Positions 9,165 through 15,714 of a stretch of 64,000 nt of DNA are shown piece after piece. A program made the translations under genes and the position numbers. This DNA is from Dyella mobilis (GTDB lineage: Bacteria; Pseudomonadota; Gammaproteobacteria; Xanthomonadales; Rhodanobacteraceae), in NCBI RefSeq assembly GCF_016904945.1, contig NZ_JADIKF010000040.1:496001-560000 (forward strand), read 5' to 3'. The first letter of the stretch is position 1; the number at the start of each line of letters is the position of its first letter. The notes beneath the pieces were generated by a model. The model was not told the DNA's origin and made no database searches. It worked only from the letters and a program-made list of their open reading frames with translations.

Positions 9165-9656
9165 CTATTCCGCAATGGATTTAGCCTTTCCGATCACTTT
9201 CCCTCCGAAATTTACGTTCCGATTGCTGTCCAGTTCAAAAGTAATTTCCTGGCTGCACTCCTCTTGTTCATCCCGAACCGTAAAAGTGACACGTGAGCTC
9301 TTGTCTGCCGCCTTATAGTCAATATGTGGCCTCATGCTCTTTTTCACCCATATGATGCCGCCAATAGATTGGGCACCTATGTCACCAGAATTACCCAACA
9401 CTATGCCAAGTGAGGCCCACTCCCCTCTTGTGGGGTAACTTTCCTCATCGAATGGCCAAAAAACAACGCCGCCGTTTGCATTCGAACTGGAGATCGGATC
9501 CGCGAGCCATCCTAAGTAATTAAGCGGCAATGTCGTAATTGGCTCGAACTTAACCAGATCCGAGCATTGACTCTTTTCAGCGGCATGAACACGTGGAGCT
9601 GAGACCCCCAGCAGAATAAGAAATAGAAAACTCCACGCTTTAATGGCGGCTCTCAT
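9165..9656 (-). CDS. Secreted protein of unknown function
   Basis: This 163-residue protein begins with a clear signal peptide (MRAAIKAWSFLFLILLGVSA, cut after VHA). The start ATG 9656 follows GAGAAG; an upstream TTG would only add a poor N-terminus. The mature part is beta-rich with two cysteines (SQCSDL and EECSQE) that may form a disulphide. No family is recognised. Base composition is visibly more AT-rich than the flanking operons, and it sits in the scar downstream of tRNA-Thr, so horizontal acquisition is likely. Confidence 0.65.
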   Translation of the reverse strand: MRAAIKAWSFLFLILLGVSAPRVHAAEKSQCSDLVKFEPITTLPLNYLGWLADPISSSNANGGVVFWPFDEESYPTRGEWASLGIVLGNSGDIGAQSIGGIIWVKKSMRPHIDYKAADKSSRVTFTVRDEQEECSQEITFELDSNRNVNFGGKVIGKAKSIAE

Positions 9657-9970
9657 GATCTTCTCGCCCTTTGCCAATGTTCATGACTTAAATGAGACTT
9701 TGATTGACCTTGGTTCAATTTTGGCCACCCTCGCAGACGCCGGATCGCAATAACCACCTGACAGTGGCGCATTCACTGAGCAGTACGATCTGAATCCCAT
9801 AGCGTTCCTCGTGGGGAGTTGAAGAAATGCCGCGGGCATCCTCTCAGCCAAACGCCAACCTTCCAGAGCGCAGGACAAGTACACCCGGATGGCAATCAAG
9901 CATTCAGGCAGCGCTAGCCATTGGCAAGCAATGATCTCCCAAACCGTTTTTCATTCATCAGGGGATCTTT
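9657..9970. other. Intergenic stretch without a firm gene
   Basis: Two weak coding options are present. On the minus strand 9681-9899 stays open without a convincing start. On the plus strand 9827-9934 could encode a 35-residue peptide (MPRASSQPNANL...) preceded by GGGGAG. Neither shows conserved features that can be recognised. The ribosome site of the following exported protein (AGGGGA) is at its right edge. Confidence 0.4.
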
Positions 9971-10600
9971 GTGCGGAAACTATTTTGCATGGCCGTGCTG
10001 GCCGCTCTGCCGTTGACGGCGGTCGTGGCCCAGGATCAACCGCCCCAGCACCGGGAGGACGGTCAACGGCAGCAGGCGCCAGCGCCCGGCCAGGCACCCG
10101 GCCACTGGCAGCCCGGTCGCCCCGCGTACACCCCTGGTCAATACGGCCACGTGCCGATGCCGGCTGCACCTTATCCGCGTGGTCCCGTGGGTCCAGGCGC
10201 TTATGGCCATGGCCCCATGGGCCCGGGCCCGTATCGCGGTCCCGGAAATTTCCACCATTTCGCAGGCCGCGACTTCGCACACTTCTCGGCCGAAGATCAG
10301 GTCGCGTGGCGCGGCGGCGGCTGGCGCCACGAGTTTCACGACGGACGCATGGGCTGGTGGTGGTTTGCGGGCGGTGCCTGGTATTTCTATGACCAACCGG
10401 TCTATCCCTACCCCGCTTATGTGTCCGAGGTGGTGTATGCGGAACCCGTCGAAGACGATCAGGGCGAAGAGGTAGAACCCTCCGTTGCGCCTGCCCCGCC
10501 GCCTCCGCCGACCGGTAACGTCTATTACTACTGCCCCGGCGTCGGCTATTACCCGCAGGTGTCTACCTGCTCGGTCCCATTCCAAACCGTTACGAACTGA
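9971..10600 (+). CDS. Exported Pro/Gly/His-rich protein
   Basis: This 209-residue protein starts at GTG 9971 behind AGGGGA. It has a signal peptide (MRKLFCMAVLAALPLTAVVA, cut before QDQ). A Pro/Gly/Tyr-rich segment (residues about 25-95) is followed by an aromatic, His-rich core (HHFAGRDFAHFSAEDQ, WRHEFHDGRMGWWW) and a YYYCPGVGYYPQVSTC end. The C-terminal motif with two cysteines resembles short periplasmic proteins common in Dyella and Rhodanobacter, but no function is known. It could be a periplasmic metal-binding or envelope-stress protein; this is a guess from composition only. Confidence 0.75.
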   Translation: MRKLFCMAVLAALPLTAVVAQDQPPQHREDGQRQQAPAPGQAPGHWQPGRPAYTPGQYGHVPMPAAPYPRGPVGPGAYGHGPMGPGPYRGPGNFHHFAGRDFAHFSAEDQVAWRGGGWRHEFHDGRMGWWWFAGGAWYFYDQPVYPYPAYVSEVVYAEPVEDDQGEEVEPSVAPAPPPPPTGNVYYYCPGVGYYPQVSTCSVPFQTVTN

Positions 10601-10713
10601 CCGCGTTGGCACTTAACCGACGATCCGCATCACGGGTCGATGGGCCGGCTGCGCGACCAGGGTAAGCCCACATTGGTGCTGGTCCGGTTACATTCTATTA
10701 ACAAACCGTACGG

Positions 10714-10719
10714 TATAGT
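10714..10719 (+). promoter_or_regulatory. Candidate -10 box for the small RNA
   Basis: TATAGT stands 7 nt before the presumed start of the structured transcript at about 10726. No good -35 is seen (TTACAT at 10688 has a 20-nt spacer), so an activator or another sigma contact may be needed. Confidence 0.4.
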
Positions 10720-10725
10720 TATTCC

Positions 10726-10835
10726 ATGTCGTGAGACACCCGTCCCACCGCTTACCTAGGCCTCCCCTCCCGGCTAAGCAATGTACAGATGGACGACCCC
10801 GAAGCCCGCGAGCTCCCCTCGCGGGCTTTTTATTG
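10726..10835 (+). ncRNA. Candidate small RNA with C-rich loops (sX13-like layout)
   Basis: This 110-nt stretch has no ORF, a -10-like box in front and its own terminator. It can fold into a closing stem GTCGT (10729-10733)/ACGAC (10793-10797), an inner hairpin GCTTA/TAAGC (10750-10779) whose loop holds CCTCCCCTCCC, and a terminator hairpin whose loop is CTCCC. C-rich loops able to pair with Shine-Dalgarno sequences are the hallmark of the Xanthomonas regulator sX13, which promotes type IV pilus motility. The resemblance is architectural; homology was not tested. It ends in a T-tract at 10827-10831. Confidence 0.55.
10804..10834 (+). terminator. Rho-independent terminator (small RNA)
   Basis: The stem GCCCGCGAG/CTCGCGGGC with loop CTCCC is followed by TTTTTATT. 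No protein gene ends nearby (the nearest stop is 200 nt upstream), so it most likely ends the small RNA. Confidence 0.88.
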
Positions 10836-10911
10836 GCATCGGCTGGAAAAGAAACGTCAACCGAACCCTTGGTGAGGCATGATTCTTTGCTCCCACCGTC
10901 AACCCAAGCCC

Positions 10912-11310
10912 ATGCCCACCGAAAAGCGCATCCTGTTCGTCTGCGTCGAAAACGCCAACCGCAGTCAAATGGCTGAGGCCTTTGCGCACCTGTACGGCGG
11001 CGATGCGGTCGAAGCGCTCAGTGCAGGCTCGCGTCCTTCCGGTGTCATCAACCCCAGGGCGGTGCAATTCATGCAGGAACTGGGTTACGACCTGACCACG
11101 CACGCGTCCAAATCCCTGGATGAGGTTACCGGCGAATTCGATGCCGTGGTGACCATGGGCTGCGGCGACAGCTGTCCGTGGGTGCCAGCCCGCCTTCGGC
11201 TGGATTGGGCGCTGCAAGATCCTAAGCACCTCGACGATGACGGCTACCGGGCGGTGCGGGATGACATTGCCGCGCGGGTCAAATCACTGTTGGCTGAATT
11301 GGCGGTTTGA
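10912..11310 (+). CDS. Low-molecular-weight phosphatase / ArsC-type protein
   Basis: This protein of about 132 residues has the P-loop FVCVENANRSQMAEAF, a C-x5-R-S signature of the low-molecular-weight tyrosine phosphatase and thioredoxin-linked arsenate reductase fold. Later motifs are AGSRPSG and VVTMGCGDSCP, the latter with the extra cysteines used in ArsC-type disulphide relay, and WALQDPK. Arsenate reductase activity is thus more likely than protein phosphatase. ATG 10912 begins right before the conserved strand. An in-frame ATG at 10879 has GGTGAGG only 1 nt away and would add an unconserved leader. No other ars gene lies nearby. Confidence 0.82.
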   Translation: MPTEKRILFVCVENANRSQMAEAFAHLYGGDAVEALSAGSRPSGVINPRAVQFMQELGYDLTTHASKSLDEVTGEFDAVVTMGCGDSCPWVPARLRLDWALQDPKHLDDDGYRAVRDDIAARVKSLLAELAV

Positions 11311-11351
11311 CTGCCCCGCCCCGGATTGCACGCACGTGATACGTTGGCGCT

Positions 11352-11367
11352 TTAGGAATTTTCCTAA
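11352..11367. promoter_or_regulatory. Palindromic site TTAGGAA-TT-TTCCTAA
   Basis: A 7+7 inverted repeat lies 66 nt before the start of the small gene at 11433. Its form resembles sites of LuxR/NarL-type response regulators such as the RcsB box, but no regulator is assigned from the sequence. Confidence 0.45.
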
Positions 11368-11432
11368 TCTCAGTTCGATCCGTTGTTGATAGCGTGCACC
11401 ACGTCTTTATCAAACCACCACCGGAGGTCGTC

Positions 11433-11660
11433 ATGGGAATTCTGGATACATTGGGCGAAGTTGCAGGCGCCGTGGCTGCTGTCGAAGGAGCCAAGAAGCT
11501 CGATCCAAACGCTGGCCTGCTCACTGAAGCCGCCGCTGCCGTCGCCGGCTTCGAAGGCGCGGGCGCACTCGAATCGATGGCCGCAAAGAAGAAGGCCCAG
11601 AGTGAAGGCGAAGCGGAGTCGAACGACGCCGAAGCGCAGAGCGACGATTCGCAGTCCTGA
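11433..11660 (+). CDS. Small alanine-rich protein of unknown function
   Basis: This 75-residue protein begins MGILDTLGEVAGAVAAVEGA and is preceded by GGAGGT at a good distance. An in-frame start upstream lacks such a site. The N-terminal part is Ala/Gly-rich and hydrophobic, and the C-terminal third is acidic and Ser/Glu-rich. It sits alone between a palindromic operator-like site and a strong terminator, so it is probably a monocistronic, regulated gene. The family is not recognised; a stress-induced envelope or storage peptide is possible. Confidence 0.65.
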   Translation: MGILDTLGEVAGAVAAVEGAKKLDPNAGLLTEAAAAVAGFEGAGALESMAAKKKAQSEGEAESNDAEAQSDDSQS

Positions 11661-11683
11661 TCCATCGAGTTATCGAAAGCATC

Positions 11684-11721
11684 CAGGGCCGGCTCCGCAA
11701 AGAGCCGGCCCTGCTTTTTTT
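11684..11721 (+). terminator. Rho-independent terminator
   Basis: The 12-bp stem CAGGGCCGGCTC/GAGCCGGCCCTG with a 6-nt loop is followed by seven T residues. It ends the small gene at 11433. Confidence 0.92.
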
Positions 11722-11805
11722 GCGCCGATCGAAACCTCAGCCGGCCCGCACGATGCACTGCAAGCTCGATCCATCCTTGCAGCGAAACGGGACTCGCGCC
11801 GTCGC

Positions 11806-12408
11806 CTAAGGCACCGTGAAGGCGCTGTCCGGTAGCGCGGCATAGTCGATCGCCACCGTCTCCATGTTGTACGCACGCTCGCTGGTGTCTTTCGCCTTTA
11901 TGGCAAGCAACACACCGGTCTCCTGATCGATCCACAGCACGCCGCTATCGGTGCCGTCGGGACCCGCCCTGCCCGCGTGGTCGTAGCGCCAACCGGTGGC
12001 GCGGCGTCCGGCGATCAAGCGGTCGTCTACCTGCAAACAGGAAAGGCCCAATTCCGAGCAGGGTTTGTCGGTATCCAGCCGCGTCACCGAGGCGATTGGC
12101 AGGTGCTTCACCGGCAGAGGCCGCGTGCTTCCCGATGGCAACAGCCAGGTGCGGTTACCCACGCGGAACACACTGCCGCGCTGTTGCGGGCCACCGTCGT
12201 AGTCGATGCGCGCGTTCGAACCTTTCAATCGAATCGTTTCAGCCATGACGCCGGCAGCCGTGGCATCGCTGCCGTGCGCCTGGATACCCGCGCCGGACAG
12301 GATCGCTTTTAAAGTCACATCCGGCACCGGCGAGTCCGCGGCCAGGGTCGCCCACGGCCAAGCCATCACAATCATCCAAAGCCAGGCGCAGCGCTTCAGC
12401 TTGACCAT
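11806..12408 (-). CDS. Periplasmic protein at the end of the Tad operon
   Basis: This 200-residue exported protein has a signal peptide (KLKRCAWLWMIVMAWPWATLA-AD). The mature sequence is beta-rich: it has an N-terminal IRLKGSNARIDYDGG pattern and a C-terminal LWIDQETGVLLAIKAKD pattern, like LolA/LolB-fold and DUF4412-type proteins that bind lipids. Start ATG 12408 comes 1 nt after the tadE stop (12410-12412), so it belongs to the operon. A role in outer-membrane targeting of the secretin or pilus parts is inference from position and fold-like pattern only. Confidence 0.68.
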   Translation of the reverse strand: MVKLKRCAWLWMIVMAWPWATLAADSPVPDVTLKAILSGAGIQAHGSDATAAGVMAETIRLKGSNARIDYDGGPQQRGSVFRVGNRTWLLPSGSTRPLPVKHLPIASVTRLDTDKPCSELGLSCLQVDDRLIAGRRATGWRYDHAGRAGPDGTDSGVLWIDQETGVLLAIKAKDTSERAYNMETVAIDYAALPDSAFTVP

Positions 12409-12409
12409 C

Positions 12410-13075
12410 TCAGCCACCCGGCAACTGGCTGGGATCGCGAATAGGCGTCTGCATGCGCACGATCGCCTGCGAAGCCAGACTCAGACTGTAGACCGTATGG
12501 CCTTCGGCGGCCGAACGCACCACGTCGAAGGTGCCGATCATGCGGTCGATCACCGGTACGATCAGCGGATATTTATAGGTGACGGCGATTTTCAGGATAT
12601 TGGCATCCTGCACTGTCATGCCACTGTTGGCGCCTACCTTGCTGCCGCGAAAAGGCAGGCTGTCGTTGGGAATGGCCGACACCCCGTCGTACTGGGTTTC
12701 CTTCCAGTCGCGGAAGGCGACCTGGGTCGGGCTGACGATAGTGATCGTCGCCGCGTTGCCGGTGCATACGTCGGCCTTTGCCGTGTAAAAGGACGTAAGC
12801 ACTGCGCTGCCCGAAGCCTGATGCGTGTAGAGCGGCGTCAGCCCTCCCGCCAAACCATCGCACATCGCACTGATCTGCGCGAAATTCGTGGCACCTTTGC
12901 GTGCGGCTTGCAGTGCGGCGTAATCCAGTACCGTCTTGGCGCGATACAGCAGAATGGCCTGGAACAGGCCCAGCAACAGCGGCCCCAGCACGACGATGCA
13001 CACTACGAATTCGATCAGGCTCTGCCCGCGCATCAGGCGCCCGCTGGCGATCGGCGCGAACTCGGAGCGTCTCAT
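12410..13075 (-). CDS. tadE: TadE-like pseudopilin
   Basis: This 221-residue membrane protein has the TadE/TadG signature: a basic leader ending in RGQSLIEFVVCIVVLGPLLLGLFQ, with Glu in the helix, then YRAKTVLDYAALQAAR. Pseudopilins of this class are cut by the Tad prepilin peptidase and help build the Flp pilus. The ATG overlaps the stop of the TPR lipoprotein gene (ATGA). Two cysteines (SAMCDG and ADVCTG) may pair in the periplasm. Confidence 0.85.
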   Translation of the reverse strand: MRRSEFAPIASGRLMRGQSLIEFVVCIVVLGPLLLGLFQAILLYRAKTVLDYAALQAARKGATNFAQISAMCDGLAGGLTPLYTHQASGSAVLTSFYTAKADVCTGNAATITIVSPTQVAFRDWKETQYDGVSAIPNDSLPFRGSKVGANSGMTVQDANILKIAVTYKYPLIVPVIDRMIGTFDVVRSAAEGHTVYSLSLASQAIVRMQTPIRDPSQLPGG

Positions 13076-13620
13076 GGCGTGGCACCCGCCTGCTGCGGCG
13101 CCGGCGGTGTCGATACAACCGATGCAATGGGTACCCGCGCCGAGGAAGCGGCAGGTGCCGGTGCGTCGATGTGCGAGGTGGCCGACGTCGGGTTCGTCAA
13201 GGTGGCAATGCCATAGGCAAAATGCGCGCTTCGCTGCGCAAGCGGATCGCGGTTTTGCTGCGACGCTTGCGCAAATGCTGCCTGTGCCAGGCGAAGACGC
13301 ACGATGCCAAGGTTGTACAAGGCTTCGGTATAGCCGGGCTTGAGTGCAATGGCTTGCTGGTAGGACACGATGGCGGCGTCCGGCTGCATCAGCTTGAACT
13401 GCACGTTGCCCAGGCGAAACCAGTAGGAAGCCTCCTTCGGCATCGCCTTGGTGAGTGCCTGGTAGCGTTGCAACGCCAGCGGCATGTCGCCGTGCGCATA
13501 GGCATCATCGGCGTCGTGTTGCGTGGCGACGATGGACTCCACCTGCTTGGGCACGGACGTAGCGCAACCGACCAACAACGTGGCCAGCAGCATCGCGGCA
13601 AGGACACGAGTAGAAATCAT
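13072..13620 (-). CDS. tadD: TPR lipoprotein, TadD-like
   Basis: This 182-residue protein has a lipoprotein signal (MLLATLLVGC). Tetratricopeptide repeats follow: ADDAYAHGDMPLALQRYQAL, SYWFRLGNVQFKLMQPDAAI and TEALYNLGIVRLRLAQ. TadD is the TPR outer-membrane lipoprotein that helps secretin assembly in Tad loci. Start ATG 13620 is chosen because GGAGGT lies just before it and it overlaps the DUF192 stop by one base. The open frame extends upstream only as a shadow. Confidence 0.83.
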   Translation of the reverse strand: MISTRVLAAMLLATLLVGCATSVPKQVESIVATQHDADDAYAHGDMPLALQRYQALTKAMPKEASYWFRLGNVQFKLMQPDAAIVSYQQAIALKPGYTEALYNLGIVRLRLAQAAFAQASQQNRDPLAQRSAHFAYGIATLTNPTSATSHIDAPAPAASSARVPIASVVSTPPAPQQAGATP

Positions 13621-13973
13621 CACATCGACCTCCAGAGGAGACGGTCGCCCCGCCGCAGGCGAAGAATCTCGATGCCGCCGGCAAAAAGTTCCAAAGTCTG
13701 CCGCGCGCCGCGGCAAGCGCTGGTGCGCGTTGGCAACATGTTTTCGCGGGTCGTCAGCACGCCGCCCTCCGCATCGAGGTACACCACGTCGATCGGATAG
13801 TGCATGCCGAAGGTATGGACCGAGCCGCAAGGCTTGAGCAGCAGGCCCTCGCCCGCATCCGGCGCCAAGGGCGTGCGGCCAAGCAGGCCGCGCAAGCGCG
13901 ACAGCGCGGTGTCGGCAAGCCAGGTGCGTGCCACCAGGCAGACATCGTCGCGATAGAGAGCGCCGAGTCGCAT
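13620..13973 (-). CDS. DUF192 family protein in the Tad operon
   Basis: This 117-residue protein has the DUF192 pattern: LSRLRGLLGRTPL, LLLKPCGSVHTFGMHYPIDV and then VLTTRENMLPTRTSACRGA. DUF192 is a small single-domain family of unknown function, usually with a secretion signal; here none is seen. It starts where tadC ends (one shared base) and overlaps the TPR gene, so it is translated with the Tad system. DUF192 genes recur beside Tad loci, which suggests an accessory role not yet defined. Confidence 0.82.
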   Translation of the reverse strand: MRLGALYRDDVCLVARTWLADTALSRLRGLLGRTPLAPDAGEGLLLKPCGSVHTFGMHYPIDVVYLDAEGGVLTTRENMLPTRTSACRGARQTLELFAGGIEILRLRRGDRLLWRSM

Positions 13974-14863
13974 CAGAAGATGCCCTCCTGGCGCATGCGC
14001 AGATAGATGAAATAACCCAGCGCCAGGAAGATCAGCGGAAAGAAAAACAGCACCAGCGGCAGCATCATTTTCACCGGTGCTTCCAACGCCAGCTTTTCCG
14101 CGCGCAAAAAGCGTTCCTCGCGCCGCTGCGAAGCCTGCGCACGGAGCGTGGAGCCAAGGCTCGCACCCACGCGATCAGCCTGGATCAAGGTACCGGTGAA
14201 ACCGGATATCTGCGACATGTCCATGCGATCGGCCATGCGGCGCAGCGCCTCGGCGCGCGGCAGGCCGGAACGGATGTCGCGCAGCAGCCGGGTAAATTCC
14301 TGCGCCATCGGACCAGGCGGCCCCTTCTGCGTCGCTTGCTCGATACCCCCGGTGATATTGAGGCCGGCTTCCACCGCCATGGTGATGAAGTCCAGGTAGA
14401 CCGGCAGATCCCTGATCACCTGGCGCCGGCGCTTGTTGCGCCGTTCGGTCAACCACAGCAGCGGAAACCACCAGCCCAGCACCGCACCGAAACCAACTGC
14501 CAGCAGGTATGGTGGAAGACCTTGCACATCCAGCAGCTTCACCAGCGCCAACAGGAATAGCGCCACCAGCGCCATGCTCGTTACCCGCAGGCCGTAGAAC
14601 TGTTCTGGGCTGAGCACGAAGTCCTGCCCTGCAGCCTGCAATTGCTTATAGGTAACTTCCAGCCTGTGCGGCGGCAGGCGCGGTGCGATGACAAACGTGG
14701 CCAGGTTCACCAGCGGCCACAGCAGGCGTAGCCCGAAAGACAACGGATCCTGGAAGTTGCGATCCGCCTGCGGCACCTCGCGCATCAATCCGTAGATCGA
14801 CCAGAAGCCGAGCCCGATGCAGCCCGCCACGGTCACTGCAATGAGGATGGCCAGCGCGATCAT
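13973..14863 (-). CDS. tadC: TadC inner-membrane platform protein
   Basis: This 296-residue protein is a type II secretion F domain protein of the TadC group. It has an N-terminal membrane anchor (MIALAILIAVTVAGCIGLGF), two central helices, the cytoplasmic domain LPVYLDFITMAVEAGLNITG ... ALRRMADRMDM, and a C-terminal helix (MMLPLVLFFFPLIFLALGYF). With TadB it forms the platform driven by CpaF. ATG 14863 overlaps the tadB stop (ATGA). The upstream open frame is a shadow of tadB. Confidence 0.92.
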   Translation of the reverse strand: MIALAILIAVTVAGCIGLGFWSIYGLMREVPQADRNFQDPLSFGLRLLWPLVNLATFVIAPRLPPHRLEVTYKQLQAAGQDFVLSPEQFYGLRVTSMALVALFLLALVKLLDVQGLPPYLLAVGFGAVLGWWFPLLWLTERRNKRRRQVIRDLPVYLDFITMAVEAGLNITGGIEQATQKGPPGPMAQEFTRLLRDIRSGLPRAEALRRMADRMDMSQISGFTGTLIQADRVGASLGSTLRAQASQRREERFLRAEKLALEAPVKMMLPLVLFFFPLIFLALGYFIYLRMRQEGIF

Positions 14864-15714
14864 ATGTCGATACTCGTGATCTTGCGGCACATGCGGTAGC
14901 CGAGATATTCCATCACCGCTGCCACGGCAACCACGCCCCAGCCCAGCGGTGTGTGATACATCGCGCCCATCGTCTCCGGATAGGCAAAGCTGAGAAAGGC
15001 GATGATGCCGACCGGCATCATCGCCATCACGATGCCTTGCAGGCGCCCTTGCGCGGTGAGCGATTTCACCTTGCCTTCCATGATCAGGCGCCGCCGCAGC
15101 GTCTCCGACAGCAACGCCAGGCTTTCCGCGAGATTGCCACCCACCTCGCGCGAAATGCTCACCGCAGAGACGAACAGCGTGATGTCCTGCACCGGCACGC
15201 GGTCGTTGAAATGCACCAGCGCCTCTTCCAGCTTCACGCCCATGCGCTGCTCGCGAAGCACCAAGGCGAATTCCTGCGAAAGCGGGGGTTCCACGTCGCG
15301 CGTGAGGCTCTCCAGTGCTGGCGTAAAACCGAGGCCGGCGCGCATGCCTCCGGCCACCATCAGCAAGCCGTCGGGAAGCTGTTGCTGGATCTTGTCGATG
15401 CGACGCTGCCTCATCCATTGGTAAATCTTTTTGGGCAGCAGCCAGATCATCGCCAAGGCAAAGCCGGCCAGCAACGGGTTGCGCGTTACCAGCCACAGCA
15501 ATACCGGCACCAGCACCAGCGCGACGACGTTGATGCGAAACAGATGCCCCGTATCCATGAACATGAACATATCGGCGAGATTGAATCGTGCCTGCTCGGT
15601 GAAGGCATCCTGATAGCGCCCCCAGAACACCAGCGAACTTTGCACCAGCACGTAGCTGATGCACGCCACGGCCAGGAAGGTCACGACGCCCAGGCCGAAC
15701 AACGCGCTATTCAT
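14860..15714 (-). CDS. tadB: TadB inner-membrane platform protein
   Basis: This 284-residue protein belongs to the T2SSF family. It has N-terminal helices (MNSALFGLGVVTFLAVACIS), the motif QQLPDGLLMVAGGMRAGLGF, then SAVSISREVGGNLAESL and two C-terminal helices. It pairs with TadC as the polytopic base of the Tad pilus machine. ATG 15714 overlaps the end of the FHA-CpaF gene by 8 nt. Longer in-frame starts lie inside that gene and add unrelated sequence. Confidence 0.92.
   Translation of the reverse strand: MNSALFGLGVVTFLAVACISYVLVQSSLVFWGRYQDAFTEQARFNLADMFMFMDTGHLFRINVVALVLVPVLLWLVTRNPLLAGFALAMIWLLPKKIYQWMRQRRIDKIQQQLPDGLLMVAGGMRAGLGFTPALESLTRDVEPPLSQEFALVLREQRMGVKLEEALVHFNDRVPVQDITLFVSAVSISREVGGNLAESLALLSETLRRRLIMEGKVKSLTAQGRLQGIVMAMMPVGIIAFLSFAYPETMGAMYHTPLGWGVVAVAAVMEYLGYRMCRKITSIDI

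Noticed and set aside
9681..9899. 72-codon minus-strand ORF
   Set aside because: No credible start and no protein-like features; it overlaps an equally weak plus-strand option.
13973..15664. Single 563-codon frame covering tadB and tadC
   Set aside because: The first 270 codons are a shadow of tadB in another frame. The real TadC begins at 14863 with a membrane helix and ATGA coupling.
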